A DNA stretch of 64,000 bases, from positions 682,001 through 746,000 of the forward strand of contig NZ_CP064689.1 in assembly GCF_023100945.1 (NCBI RefSeq), read 5' to 3'. Of this stretch, positions 54,509 to 62,592 are shown one piece after another. A model generated the notes under the pieces. The model saw nothing but the letters and a program-made list of their open reading frames with translations, was not told where the DNA came from and ran no database searches. This DNA is from Bradyrhizobium sp. 200. GTDB lineage: Bacteria; Pseudomonadota; Alphaproteobacteria; Rhizobiales; Xanthobacteraceae. Each line of letters opens with the position of its first letter. Position 1 is the stretch's first letter. Both the position numbers and the translations under genes were made by a program.

Positions 54509-55146
54509 AGACGGACGATCTGGTTGCCCTTCTCAGTACGAACCTTGAGCCGACCGACCGCAATGCGGTCGGTCGCACGCTTCTCGCAGCGCTGGCGGCC
54601 GGGATAGCTGTGGCGCTGGGCATCACATTCCTCGGGCTGGGCGTCCGCTCCGATTTGACGACAACCCGCGCCCTGGTTTTTCTCGCCGTAAAGCTCGCCT
54701 TCGCAATCGGGATCGTCGGACTGGCAGTGGTCTACCTGATGCGGCTGGTGCGTCCAGGCGGGGAGCGAAAGACATCGTCCTTGCTCGTCGCTGTGCCGTT
54801 CCTCGTCGTCGCGTTTCTTGCGGCAATCAGCCTTGGGTCGGCGCCTCGGGCGCATTGGGACAGGATGATCATGGGAGATGAATGGCTGGAATGCCTTCTG
54901 TCTATTCCGATCATTGCGATTGTTCCCTTTGCCGTCTCAATTTGGGCTGTACGAATGGGTGCACCCACCAACCTTACGCGCGCGGGCGCGCTCGCCGGTC
55001 TCATCGCGGGCGGCGTGAGCGCGATGGCTTACGCTCTCCATTGCACGGACGATTCGCTGCCGTTCATCGCAATCTGGTACGGCGGACCGATTGTGCTGTG
55101 CACTTTAGCTGGCGCAGCCTTGGGACCGCGGTTGTTGCGCTGGTGA
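54505..55146 (+). CDS. nrsF: NrsF-type anti-sigma factor
   Basis: 213 residues, six predicted membrane helices. N-terminal MKTDDLVALLSTNLEPTDRN is the sigma-binding part. The only two strongly placed cysteines, C130 (WLECLLSIP) and C180 (ALHCTDDS), match those known to be needed for metal sensing in NrsF. When they are bound or oxidised, the sigma factor is set free. Coupled by ATGA overlap to the sigma gene. It is closely related to 51849-52490. Confidence 0.9.
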   Translation: MKTDDLVALLSTNLEPTDRNAVGRTLLAALAAGIAVALGITFLGLGVRSDLTTTRALVFLAVKLAFAIGIVGLAVVYLMRLVRPGGERKTSSLLVAVPFLVVAFLAAISLGSAPRAHWDRMIMGDEWLECLLSIPIIAIVPFAVSIWAVRMGAPTNLTRAGALAGLIAGGVSAMAYALHCTDDSLPFIAIWYGGPIVLCTLAGAALGPRLLRW

Positions 55147-55339
55147 CCTTCACATCCGCGGTCCGTAGAAGGGTGCTCTGGCGCTTGTTGGAGCTGGCAA
55201 GATGGGCAACCGATGATGTCGTCTTCGTCGATCCGGAGCGATCGGCACCCTGATCAGGCATCGGTGCTGAATCAAGGCCAGGGCACGCTCGATCTATGTT
55301 CCCGATACCAATTGCCGCAGTTCAGGTCGCGTTTGTGAT
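55147..55339. other. Intergenic between convergent genes
   Basis: About 190 bp. No gene supported; a terminator may lie here but no clear hairpin with T-run was seen. Confidence 0.35.
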
Positions 55340-55846
55340 TTACCTCATGCCCATTGGCCAAGCCGTGGCACCGAGATAGAGCCCGACGCCGAACCACGCG
55401 TGTACAGAAATATTGAGGCTACGAACGGCTGTGGGCGGCGTATGCGCCGCCATGAAGCCGAGACCGAGCGCTGGCTGCATGACAAACCAGGGCGCAACGA
55501 GAACGATCAATCCGAACGCCACAGCCGAAAGGAGAGTTGGCTCCGAGCCGAGGCTCGATCTCAAGATCACAAGGTAGAGCGCCGCATAGGCGATCCCGAC
55601 CGCATAGTGGAATGTCCAGCCGATCGCGAGCTCGCCGCGGACCGGCGGTGTTGCTGTGATCGGGCGATGAACGACCCCGCGCGGGAACCCAGCCACCCAG
55701 CGTCTGACCAATCCCCAATTTGCGCGCGGGATGCCAACAACGGCCTGGAGCAGGCGATACCAAAGATCCGCCACTAATGTCGCAATGCTGCCCACCACAG
55801 TGCTCTCAATTGCCATCGAAGCATAGGAACTCATTAGACCAATCAT
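55340..55846 (-). CDS. DUF2938-type membrane protein
   Basis: 168 residues with four hydrophobic segments (about 15-35, 78-100, 105-128, 145-165). VVGSIATLVADLWYRLLQAV, NWGLVRRWVAG and FHYAVGIAYAALYLV followed by WFVMQPALGLGFMA match the DUF2938 pattern of small integral membrane proteins. Function unknown. No regulatory sign seen. Confidence 0.7.
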   Translation of the reverse strand: MIGLMSSYASMAIESTVVGSIATLVADLWYRLLQAVVGIPRANWGLVRRWVAGFPRGVVHRPITATPPVRGELAIGWTFHYAVGIAYAALYLVILRSSLGSEPTLLSAVAFGLIVLVAPWFVMQPALGLGFMAAHTPPTAVRSLNISVHAWFGVGLYLGATAWPMGMR

Positions 55847-55965
55847 TGTCGCCTCCGGGACTGGCGTGCATGGTCATCTCTCGTGGTATCGGCGGGACGG
55901 CGCACCGTAGCGCCTCAGGCGAGTCGGTGCTCCACGATGAGCAGGTTCTGCTTACTCAAGCGCCG

Positions 55966-56511
55966 CTACTTAGCTTGACGGTGCTCTTGCGTGATCGCAA
56001 ACCACAAGAAAGCGAGTCCGAGGATGACGAACATGGGCTCAAGGACGAGGTCCATTTGTGTATTCGTCAGGTGATGGAGGCCAAAGATCCAATGGACCCA
56101 GACGATATCGAAGCTCAAGACGAAGCCGGTGCCCGCGAGCACGCCCAAAAAGAATGAGGCCGAGGTCGCTCGCTTGGTCCAAAGCAGAAACCCAATAAGC
56201 GCGGCGACCGCAACGGTGATCACTGCGAGTTGTCCGGCGGCCGTAGTGACTGGGTACAACGCGAATGCAAGGACCAGATTGGGTTGCGTGTTGTTGAGTT
56301 GAAGAGGTCCGGCGGAGGAGGACAAGCAGAGGTCGAAGGACGAGATCCACCATTTGTGTATTTGTACGGCCAATCCCGCACCGGCCAGCAGACCAAGGCA
56401 GAATGTGCCGGACGAAATTCGCTTGCTCGACAGCATCTGAACGGCGGTGACCGCAACAGCTGCAATGCGTCTTGCGGCGTCAATCGCCAACATGTCGTTC
56501 ACCCTCCGCAC
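55966..56511 (-). CDS. DUF2243-like membrane protein
   Basis: 181 residues with four membrane helices arranged as two similar halves: FCLGLLAGAGLAVQIHKWWI in the first and FFLGVLAGTGFVLSFDIVWV then HWIFGLHHL in the second. The W/H-rich segment resembles DUF2243 proteins. The internal duplication is visible in the FxLGxLAGxG pattern. Co-oriented with the neighbours at 55340 and 56560. Confidence 0.6.
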   Translation of the reverse strand: MRRVNDMLAIDAARRIAAVAVTAVQMLSSKRISSGTFCLGLLAGAGLAVQIHKWWISSFDLCLSSSAGPLQLNNTQPNLVLAFALYPVTTAAGQLAVITVAVAALIGFLLWTKRATSASFFLGVLAGTGFVLSFDIVWVHWIFGLHHLTNTQMDLVLEPMFVILGLAFLWFAITQEHRQAK

Positions 56512-56559
56512 ATGAGCCGCGATCAGTATTGATCCCGGACGTCAAGGCCGCCTGACAAA

Positions 56560-56682
56560 TCAGGAGCGTAGATATTTGATCGACGCCGCGATCCCAAGTA
56601 CAGCGAAGACGAAAATGGCGAGGTGATAAACCCCCATTGCCACCAACGCGCCGGAGCCCATCGTACTCATATCCATCATCAT
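56560..56682 (-). CDS. 40-residue membrane protein
   Basis: ATG 56682 is preceded by GGAGG. MMMDMSTMGSGALVAMGVYH then a hydrophobic helix (LAIFVFAVLGIAASI) and the basic end KYLRS. It is a single-helix protein with a Met-rich outside part. A similar one (Met-rich start, IKYLRAGSKE end) is at 58871. Confidence 0.6.
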   Translation of the reverse strand: MMMDMSTMGSGALVAMGVYHLAIFVFAVLGIAASIKYLRS

Positions 56683-56844
56683 GAGTTGCCTCCAACATCT
56701 ACGTTTCAATGGAGATGGCGATCGGCAAAGATAGCCTTGATGAAACGGCTGCGCCAATTCTATCGAGAGTTCCAATTTTATCCAGAGTAGCGGTTAGCGG
56801 CCGGACGCAGCTTGAAAAGGCGATGAGATTGTTGTGAGAATTGA

Positions 56845-58005
56845 ATGAGAGCCTTGGGAGGATCGATACCAGCGGTGCAGGTCATTCGATCTATTCGGGA
56901 CGCAAACGGGGCCCGGATCGCCTATGCCATGGTCGGCGAAGGGCCGCTCATCCTCTGCCCCGCGTGGTGGGTCAGTCACGTCGAGCGGGACTGGGAGCAT
57001 CCGGGATTTCGGCGTTTCTTCGGTCGGCTGGCGGAGGGCTTTCGCGCCGTCCGCTACGACCGACCGGGCACTGGTTTGAGCGATCGTGACGTTCCACCGC
57101 GAACCCAAGCGGACGAGGTGCAACTGCTCGCAACGCTCGCCGATGAGCTCGGCGACAGCCAGTTCTCATTATTTGCGGTGTCTTGCGCGGGACCGGTCGC
57201 GCTCGCTTATGCGGCTGCGCATCAGGAACGCGTTCGTCGGTTGTGTCTTTATGGTTCGTATGCGAGGGGATCCGATATCGCGACGCCGGATCTGCGGGAC
57301 GCGCTCACTGACCTCGTGAAGGCGCACTGGGGCCTTGGCTCGGTGGCGCTTACGGCGCTATTCCTGCCCGGCGCGTCGTCTCAGGATTCGGAAGATTTCT
57401 CCCGAAACCAGCGTGATTGGGCGAATGCTCCGCAGGCGGCGCAATTGCTACGCCTGAGCTGTCAGATGAATGCCGCAGATGTCCTTTCACGCGTCCGTGC
57501 CGAGGCGCTGGTCATACATCGGCGTAAGGACCGCGCGATTCCCCTTGAAGCTGGCCAAAAGCTCGCTGCCGAGCTACCTCGCGCGCGCCTCATAACAATG
57601 GAAGGTGACGTACACTTGCCATGGGTTGATGGCGACGCGATTGCCGACACGGTCCATTCGTTCCTTGCCGGCGATGAGGTGCGCGCGGCTACCTCATCGC
57701 CGCTATCCGGATGCCGGCTCGACGAGGCCAATCGCGAGATCGTCCTGGAGGGTCAGCGCCGACCAACGACGCGGCTGGAGTACGCCGTGATGCTCACCTT
57801 GATCCAGGCAAGTGGACGCGTCGTCACCCGCGACGAGCTGCTTGCCGAGATCTGGAACACCCCCGTCGCAGGCTCGAACAAAGTGGATGCCGTAGTCGGA
57901 TCATTACGGAAGAAGCTTGGCCCCTTCGCAACGTCCATCGAAACCGTGACAGGCCATGGCTACCGATTCCGCGGATGGAAGAAGGCGGTCAGTGACGTGC
58001 ATTGA
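56845..58005 (+). CDS. Alpha/beta-hydrolase fused to winged-helix DNA-binding domain
   Basis: 386 residues. The hydrolase part (about 12-275) has the nucleophile Ser113 in FAVSCAGPVALAYA, the oxyanion-side motif YDRPGTGLSD, acid in HRRKDRAIPLEAG and His in EGDVHLPWVDGD: a complete triad. The C-terminal part (about 290-378) is an OmpR/PhoB-type winged helix: LDEANREIVLEGQRRPTTRL, GRVVTRDELLAEIWNTP, KVDAVVGSLRKKLG and TVTGHGYRFRGW. Such fusions probably sense a small ester- or lactone-like ligand, or hydrolyse it, and regulate nearby genes. Confidence 0.88.
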   Translation: MRALGGSIPAVQVIRSIRDANGARIAYAMVGEGPLILCPAWWVSHVERDWEHPGFRRFFGRLAEGFRAVRYDRPGTGLSDRDVPPRTQADEVQLLATLADELGDSQFSLFAVSCAGPVALAYAAAHQERVRRLCLYGSYARGSDIATPDLRDALTDLVKAHWGLGSVALTALFLPGASSQDSEDFSRNQRDWANAPQAAQLLRLSCQMNAADVLSRVRAEALVIHRRKDRAIPLEAGQKLAAELPRARLITMEGDVHLPWVDGDAIADTVHSFLAGDEVRAATSSPLSGCRLDEANREIVLEGQRRPTTRLEYAVMLTLIQASGRVVTRDELLAEIWNTPVAGSNKVDAVVGSLRKKLGPFATSIETVTGHGYRFRGWKKAVSDVH

Positions 58006-58128
58006 CCGTGCCTATTCGGTTGAACTCTGAAGTGGGCCAGATTGCGCAATTGTGCTCTGCACACTCGCAGGCGCAGTATTGAGCCAAGATTTGTTGCGGC
58101 GATGGCGGTTTTCACGTCGGCGTGAGCC

Positions 58129-58155
58129 TGTAACCGGCTGACATTTGACTCCGAA
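58129..58155 (+). promoter_or_regulatory. ECF sigma-F-type promoter before 58208
   Basis: TGTAACC (58129-58135), 16 bp, CGAA (58152-58155): identical boxes and spacing to the site ahead of the sigma gene. It is 52 bp upstream of the ATG at 58208. Confidence 0.75.
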
Positions 58156-58207
58156 CTCATGATTAGAAGCGCACACCAAGGCGCTTCCAACATCATGGAG
58201 CCGGGAT

Positions 58208-58465
58208 ATGTCAACCAAACACCTTCTCACAATTTCCCTCTTGTTGCCCCCTGTGGCGATCTCTGCGACAGCGCAGGCGGGCTCGACCATTACCGACAAG
58301 AGCTATTGGCCGAATGAGGCTAGGCGGAGCACGCCGATCGGAGCTGTCTCGCAAACCGATCCGTATTCTGCGTTCGCCTACGATCGAGCGGCATCACGCA
58401 TGGCGCCCACGACCGCCGGCGGCGGATCGGCGTTCCGCTACCAGGGCGGGCCGAAGGGTCGTTGA
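58208..58465 (+). CDS. Small exported protein
   Basis: 85 residues with signal peptide (LLTISLLLPPVAISATAQAG) and a polar mature part (KSYWPNEARRSTPIGAVSQT, DPYSAFAYDR, GGGSAFRYQGGPKGR). No cysteines, no known family. The preceding promoter places it in the SigF-type regulon. Confidence 0.65.
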   Translation: MSTKHLLTISLLLPPVAISATAQAGSTITDKSYWPNEARRSTPIGAVSQTDPYSAFAYDRAASRMAPTTAGGGSAFRYQGGPKGR

Positions 58466-58598
58466 TGTGCACCACAGCGCTAGGGTTTGCCGGCCGGCAT
58501 CGGTTGACGCCGCCTGGAGCGCAAAGGGTTGCGGATAACCATCGAGCTTCCGAAACCCTTTAGTGTTTCGGTTCACCGCAGCAGGAAAGCGCATTCCA

Positions 58599-58841
58599 AT
58601 GATCTTCAATCAGGGCAACGACGGATCTACGGCCGGCAATTCCTTGAGCGCTACTCTGCGCAGTTATTTCGTCCGCTATCAGATGGTGCTCTATCTCCTG
58701 TTTGCGGCGGCAACTTCGGTGAGCGTTGCTTGGAACTGGAATTGGCTGACGGGAGCGGAGGTGTTTCGCATCGTGGCAGCTCTGCCGTGCACGTTCATGA
58801 TGCCCATGTGCATGAAGCACGCGGCTTGCAGGTCATCCTAA
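58599..58841 (+). CDS. Small membrane protein with CMKH end
   Basis: 80 residues from ATG 58599 (GCAGGAAAG upstream). One clear helix (YQMVLYLLFAAATSVSVAW) and a second short one ending LPCTFMMPMCMKHAACRSS, rich in Cys, Met and His. Comparable DUF2933-like proteins accompany metal-resistance genes. It lies between the exported protein and another Met-rich protein. Confidence 0.5.
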   Translation: MIFNQGNDGSTAGNSLSATLRSYFVRYQMVLYLLFAAATSVSVAWNWNWLTGAEVFRIVAALPCTFMMPMCMKHAACRSS

Positions 58842-58870
58842 AAGCTGCGCTGCTTGGACGAGGTGAGCTC

Positions 58871-58999
58871 ATGATGGACAATATGATGCCTGGGATGATG
58901 TGGGGGCTCTTCTGGCTGTTGGCCGTGATCGTCTTGATCCTGGCAGCCGCGGCGCTCATCAAGTACCTTCGCGCCGGGAGCAAGGAAGGTCGGCAATGA
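58871..58999 (+). CDS. 42-residue Met-rich membrane protein
   Basis: MMDNMMPGMMWGLFWLLAVI followed by LILAAAALIKYLRAGSKEGR: a Met-rich outside end, one helix and a basic cytosolic tail. Its layout resembles the 40-residue protein at 56560. It overlaps the start of the following cytochrome relic by 4 bp. Possibly a copper-binding peptide. Confidence 0.6.
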   Translation: MMDNMMPGMMWGLFWLLAVIVLILAAAALIKYLRAGSKEGRQ

Positions 59000-59260
59000 A
59001 CAAGTTTGTTGTCATCGCTCTCGCGACGATCGCACTGTCATCTCCTGCCATGGCGGAGCAGGGTAATACCGCGCGAGGTGAGCGGGATTTCCGGCGTGCG
59101 CGCCTTGCCATTCGCTCGAACCTAACCGGAACATGACGGGCCCAAGCCTCGCCGGCCTCTGGGGACGCAAGGGTCCCTGCCGAGTTTCGAGCGCTACTCC
59201 CGCGCGCAACCGTCTCCATTATGGCCGAAGATGGCGCGTCGGCCGAAGCGCAGCGCTGCA
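58996..59260 (+). pseudogene. Cytochrome c, frameshifted
   Basis: From ATG 58996 a good signal peptide (FVVIALATIALSSPAMAE) leads to GERDFR; the heme motif CAPCH with SLEPNRNMTGPSLAGLWGRK lies in another frame, after an indel near 59095, and the remainder is scrambled. It is closely similar to the start of the intact cytochrome at 42434 (CAACHSLEPN, TGPSLDGLWGKK). Confidence 0.8.
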
Positions 59261-59368
59261 CGAAACGTCGGATCTATTGGAATCCCAATGGCTATGCGGC
59301 GCATTCGGACAGCAACAGTGTCAAGAATCCACCCTTTGCGCTTTCTGATTCGCTCGAACAGCCCGCGC

Positions 59369-60400
59369 TTACTTGTGAATAGGGCTATTCGGCCTGAAAG
59401 CGTGGAATGCAAAGGCAAACGGGACGTCGTAAGGAATATCAGACAGCCTTCCCTCTTGCTGCCGCTGCACGACGACGTTTCCGATATCGCGGCCGCCAGC
59501 GACGGACGCTTCGTCGAGCGCAGACGTTTGTCCAGCTTCCCATTTGAGAATGATATTGCCACTTTCAATCGTGCCCCGCTCTCTGAGCAGAGGCAGCGAC
59601 CAGGCTTCATGATAACCCGGCTTGGTCTCGACCGCGATCACCCGCTCCATGGGCTCGATGCCGTCGGGCAGGGAGCCGTCGTACAGGAACGGCATTTGCC
59701 CTTTCGTGTCATATCCGACATAGGGATTCGCGCCGTAGTTGCGCGCGGCAGGGTCGTTCGGGATGAGCACGTGCCCCTGGGGGAAACGTTGACCGAAGCG
59801 GTCAAAAGATTCCAGGCGAGACGGGACCACACGAAGGCGTTTTCCATGCATGACGCCGACAATGGCGTCGCCCCCGAATTGTTGCCACCAGCTCTCGGTC
59901 TGCCGGTCGTACATCACGAGATCCGAGTTTCGCAGCTTACCCGTCGTGCCGAAATCCAGGACGCGGCTCTCGACCCTGCGTTCGAATACGACGGAGGCAT
60001 TGCAGAGCGGGCAATAGGTGACAGCCACGGGCGTACCGCCAACGACATCGTTCGCGATCTCGTGCCAGATCAGAACGCGCAAGGGGTACGCGCGTGCATC
60101 GCCGCCGATGACGAGCGAGATGACCGGTTCCGCGTGGCCGATGGCGGCCGCCCATCCGGTTGCCGTGCCATCTTTGAGCTGCTCGAAGCGAGGCTTGTCG
60201 ATCGACGGAATGCCGTCCTTGCGCGGGCCGCCCGATTTAATTTCCGCCCATGGAACGGTATGCTGCGCGAAATCCGTGCGAGGCCATTCCGCCCGCCAGC
60301 TTCGCGGATCCGCCATGGCTGTGCCAAGGGTTGTGCTAGTGGCCGGGGCAATGAGCACCGCCAACAGAACCATCGCTCGGATGCGGCTTCGGAATCTCAA
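59369..60400 (-). CDS. DUF3179 exported protein
   Basis: 343 residues. Signal peptide (AMVLLAVLIAPATSTTLGTA), then the DUF3179 core YPLRVLIWHEIANDVVGGTP, VAVTYCPLCNASVVFERRVE and LDFGTTGKLRNSDLVMYDRQ with a CPLC pair. The family is widespread but its function is unknown; the CPLC/C motif and periplasmic location suggest metal or disulfide chemistry. A sigma-F-like promoter precedes it. Confidence 0.88.
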   Translation of the reverse strand: MRFRSRIRAMVLLAVLIAPATSTTLGTAMADPRSWRAEWPRTDFAQHTVPWAEIKSGGPRKDGIPSIDKPRFEQLKDGTATGWAAAIGHAEPVISLVIGGDARAYPLRVLIWHEIANDVVGGTPVAVTYCPLCNASVVFERRVESRVLDFGTTGKLRNSDLVMYDRQTESWWQQFGGDAIVGVMHGKRLRVVPSRLESFDRFGQRFPQGHVLIPNDPAARNYGANPYVGYDTKGQMPFLYDGSLPDGIEPMERVIAVETKPGYHEAWSLPLLRERGTIESGNIILKWEAGQTSALDEASVAGGRDIGNVVVQRQQEGRLSDIPYDVPFAFAFHAFRPNSPIHK

Positions 60401-60459
60401 TGGCTCCTCCCTTGAGGGGGTTGCCTTCTCAGCGCCTCCAATGTGCGTCTATTTCGATA

Positions 60460-60485
60460 TTCGCCCGGTCGTCCGAAGAAGTTAC
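60460..60485 (-). promoter_or_regulatory. ECF sigma-F-like promoter before the DUF3179 gene
   Basis: On the minus strand: GTAACT (60485-60480), 16 bp, CGAA (60463-60460). One mismatch in the last base of the -35 box compared with GTAACC. It is 59 bp upstream of the DUF3179 start at 60400. Confidence 0.55.
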
Positions 60486-60795
60486 TGGTAGGTGGCAGGA
60501 AAAGTTCGTCCGACGAGGAACCGGCTGAATTCTGATTGAGCCGTGCCAACAGCAACTTTCTAACAGCGCCGCCTATGAATCCGTGCTCCCGAGGCCGCGG
60601 TGTGTCCCGGGCGGCAACTCGGTGACTTCCGCTGTCAGCGGCTAGGTGTGGTCTTGTCGATCGACAGACAGGCGCGACGTCGTCGTAGCGGGTCACGCCA
60701 GGCAGCAAGCTTGCTGCTCCAGTGCAGTCGCAAACTTCCTGCGGCGGCGAAGAGCCATGACAACCCGATATCGAGTCACGAACGCGTGTGCAGGA

Positions 60796-60821
60796 GTAAC
60801 CTGCGCTGGAGAGCCTGCGAA
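60796..60821 (+). promoter_or_regulatory. ECF sigma-F-type promoter before 60868
   Basis: GTAACC (60796-60801), 16 bp, CGAA (60818-60821), preceded by A instead of T. It is 46 bp upstream of ATG 60868. Confidence 0.7.
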
Positions 60822-60867
60822 ATTCCATACGGGCGACGTGCCCGTGAGGCAACACGGGAGACGTTCG

Positions 60868-60999
60868 ATGAAGAAGCTCGCATTCTTGGGTTCGGCTTTC
60901 GTGTTGACAGCCGGGTTGACGATCTTTTCCAGCGCAATACCGGCCAAGGCGGATGCCAATGCCGCGTTCTGTCTTCATTCTTTGCTTGCTGAAGGCTAA
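60868..60999 (+). CDS. Short exported protein (DUF3551-like, perhaps truncated)
   Basis: 43 residues: MKKLAFLGSAFVLTAGLTIF signal peptide, then AKADANAAFCLHSLLAEG and stop. It starts like DUF3551 proteins, which continue for another 40 residues with more cysteines, so the gene may have been shortened by an early stop or frameshift. A sigma-F-type promoter precedes it. Confidence 0.5.
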   Translation: MKKLAFLGSAFVLTAGLTIFSSAIPAKADANAAFCLHSLLAEG

Positions 61000-61166
61000 A
61001 TAGGCGATCCGGTTACGACGATACTGCGCTGTGCCGCTGAGAATGCTTGCAATGTGATCTTGGTTGGCGCGCAGCCTCCGAAGGGTATCGAGCGCTGGAT
61101 GCCCAATACGATGCGCGTTTAAAGAATGGTGAAAGTTGCGACAGAGCCGGCCCGTCGCGCTGTGGG

Positions 61167-61346
61167 TTAAACGCGCGTTGATAGAGACACACCAAGCTTT
61201 GCAGCCATGACGCTGGTGGCACCGGGAGTTCGATTCAACGCTTTTGCTATCTTGGCGACGCCTGACTTGGATTTTGCCATCGTCTTCATTGTTCGAACAT
61301 CGTCTTTTGTCCTCGCGCGGCGAATTACTTTCTTAGCTTTTGCCAT
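61167..61346 (-). CDS. Small basic putative DNA-binding protein
   Basis: 59 residues from ATG 61346: MAKAKKVIRRARTKDDVRTM, KTMAKSKSGVAKIAKALNRT and PGATSVMAAKLGVSLSTRV. A basic start and a helix-turn-helix-like pattern are shared with many small rhizobial proteins (KTLAREKxSxxxIAxxLxRT-x-GAT). Probably binds nucleic acid. Immediately downstream of a broken SnoaL-like gene. Confidence 0.6.
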   Translation of the reverse strand: MAKAKKVIRRARTKDDVRTMKTMAKSKSGVAKIAKALNRTPGATSVMAAKLGVSLSTRV

Positions 61347-61381
61347 TCTTACTCCGAATCGTATTGGGCAGTGCCGGGCTT

Positions 61382-61564
61382 CTACCATGACTGTCTGCAT
61401 TGACGGCCAAGAACAAACTTCCATTGCGAGAATGTGAATGCGCCGCAGCCGCATTCGATAACCGCGTCGTCTGCGTAAAATTCCAAAATGCTTTCGATGT
61501 CTCCCGCCCGGTAGGCGTCAAGCCAATCTACCGCCGCCGCCATGGCGTCAAATGTCATGCTCAA
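61382..61564 (-). pseudogene. SnoaL/NTF2-like protein, truncated
   Basis: From ATG 61564: AVDWLDAYRAGDIESILEFY then ADDAVIECGCGAFTFS, the first third of a SnoaL-like polyketide-cyclase/steroid-isomerase-type fold. The frame stops at 61382, where relatives continue for 60 more residues. Confidence 0.55.
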
Positions 61565-61711
61565 AAAGCGTCCTTTAGCTGGCCCGTGCTGGCTCTAGAA
61601 CGGGGTTGTGAACGCTTTCTGAACGTCGCGTTCAAGAGCTGGCCATCGGAAATGGACGATACTCGGAACCCGCCCTACTTGGGCGAGTTGCTCCCTAAAG
61701 AGGAGGTATCA

Positions 61712-61955
61712 ATGAAAGTCGGAGCGTTAGCCATAGCTACCATGCTCGCTATGACCTGCTCGGCAAGTGCCGATCCCTGGAAGGACGAGAGCGGTAAGGG
61801 ACGATGGGGCGGAGGCGACCGTGGCTACTACCGCAAGCTACAACTATGACCGCGAATACAAGCAGGAGTACCGCCAAGGGAATTGCAAGATTGAACGCAA
61901 GTGGGAGCGCGACGGCGGATACAAAGAAGAGACCAAGTGCAAGGGGTATCGCTAG
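61712..61955 (+). pseudogene. Small exported protein, frameshifted
   Basis: ATG 61712 follows a strong AGAGGAGG. Frame 1 gives a signal peptide and DPWKDESGKGRWGGGDRG; near 61835 the frame must shift to continue YNYDREYKQEYRQGNCKIER, KWERDGGYKEETKCKGYR and stop at 61955. Together this is a typical small Gly/Tyr-rich periplasmic protein of Bradyrhizobium with two cysteines. As sequenced it ends after 45 residues. Confidence 0.6.
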
Positions 61956-62106
61956 CTCAATCGGGGGGCGGGTCGGTTGGCGGCATCACTTTATGCATGG
62001 TTCGATGGCGCCTAGCCGTACTCCAGCAAGATTTGTTGCTTTTGACGATGGCCGCGGCGGGGGACGACACCGCTTGAAATTCCGGCTTTAAGGACCTAAT
62101 TGTTTC

Positions 62107-62541
62107 ATGGTGCAATACGATAAACTTCATCGCTTTCGGAAGACCGCCATAACGATGATGCTTATGGCGATATCGGCATTTGTGCTTCAGAACACGTTAA
62201 TCTCGGTTTCTCAGGCAAAGGCTGCGCTTAGCTCAATGCCGGAGCCGTCGATCACACTGAACGGTCCCGTTCATTTCCATGATCCGTTGGCTGGCCATGT
62301 CCACTCCCACGGCGATGACAATTCCGAGGGTCATGTTCATGACGGGCCAGATCATGATGGTGACGGCGCCCCGAACCTGACCTGGAGCATTTTCGGCACT
62401 TCCATCGCCTCGCCGGCTTTTATCGTTCTGGCTGGTGCGCTCGACTTGCTGGGTCTTGTCGATCTGCCGGTGGTCCTGGCAATCGATGGCGTCAGGCCCG
62501 ACGGCCTCCTCCGACCACCAAGTACCCTCAGCATCGCGTAA
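62107..62541 (+). CDS. His-rich exported protein of RND metal-efflux operon
   Basis: 144 residues. Signal-anchor (ITMMLMAISAFVLQNTLISV), then a His/Asp-rich stretch (VHFHDPLAGHVHSHGDDNSE, GHVHDGPDHDGDG) able to bind divalent metal, and a hydrophobic C-terminal segment. Comparable CzcI-like proteins precede czc/cus-type genes. The adaptor gene follows 51 bp later. Confidence 0.7.
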   Translation: MVQYDKLHRFRKTAITMMLMAISAFVLQNTLISVSQAKAALSSMPEPSITLNGPVHFHDPLAGHVHSHGDDNSEGHVHDGPDHDGDGAPNLTWSIFGTSIASPAFIVLAGALDLLGLVDLPVVLAIDGVRPDGLLRPPSTLSIA

Positions 62542-62592
62542 TCCGGGCGGCCTTGCGGCCGCCACCGTTTCGCATGTCTGAAGGGATTTTGC

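Noticed and set aside
59231..60415. 394-residue open frame antisense to the DUF3179 gene
   Set aside because: The minus-strand frame shows the DUF3179 core and signal peptide; the plus frame shows nothing.
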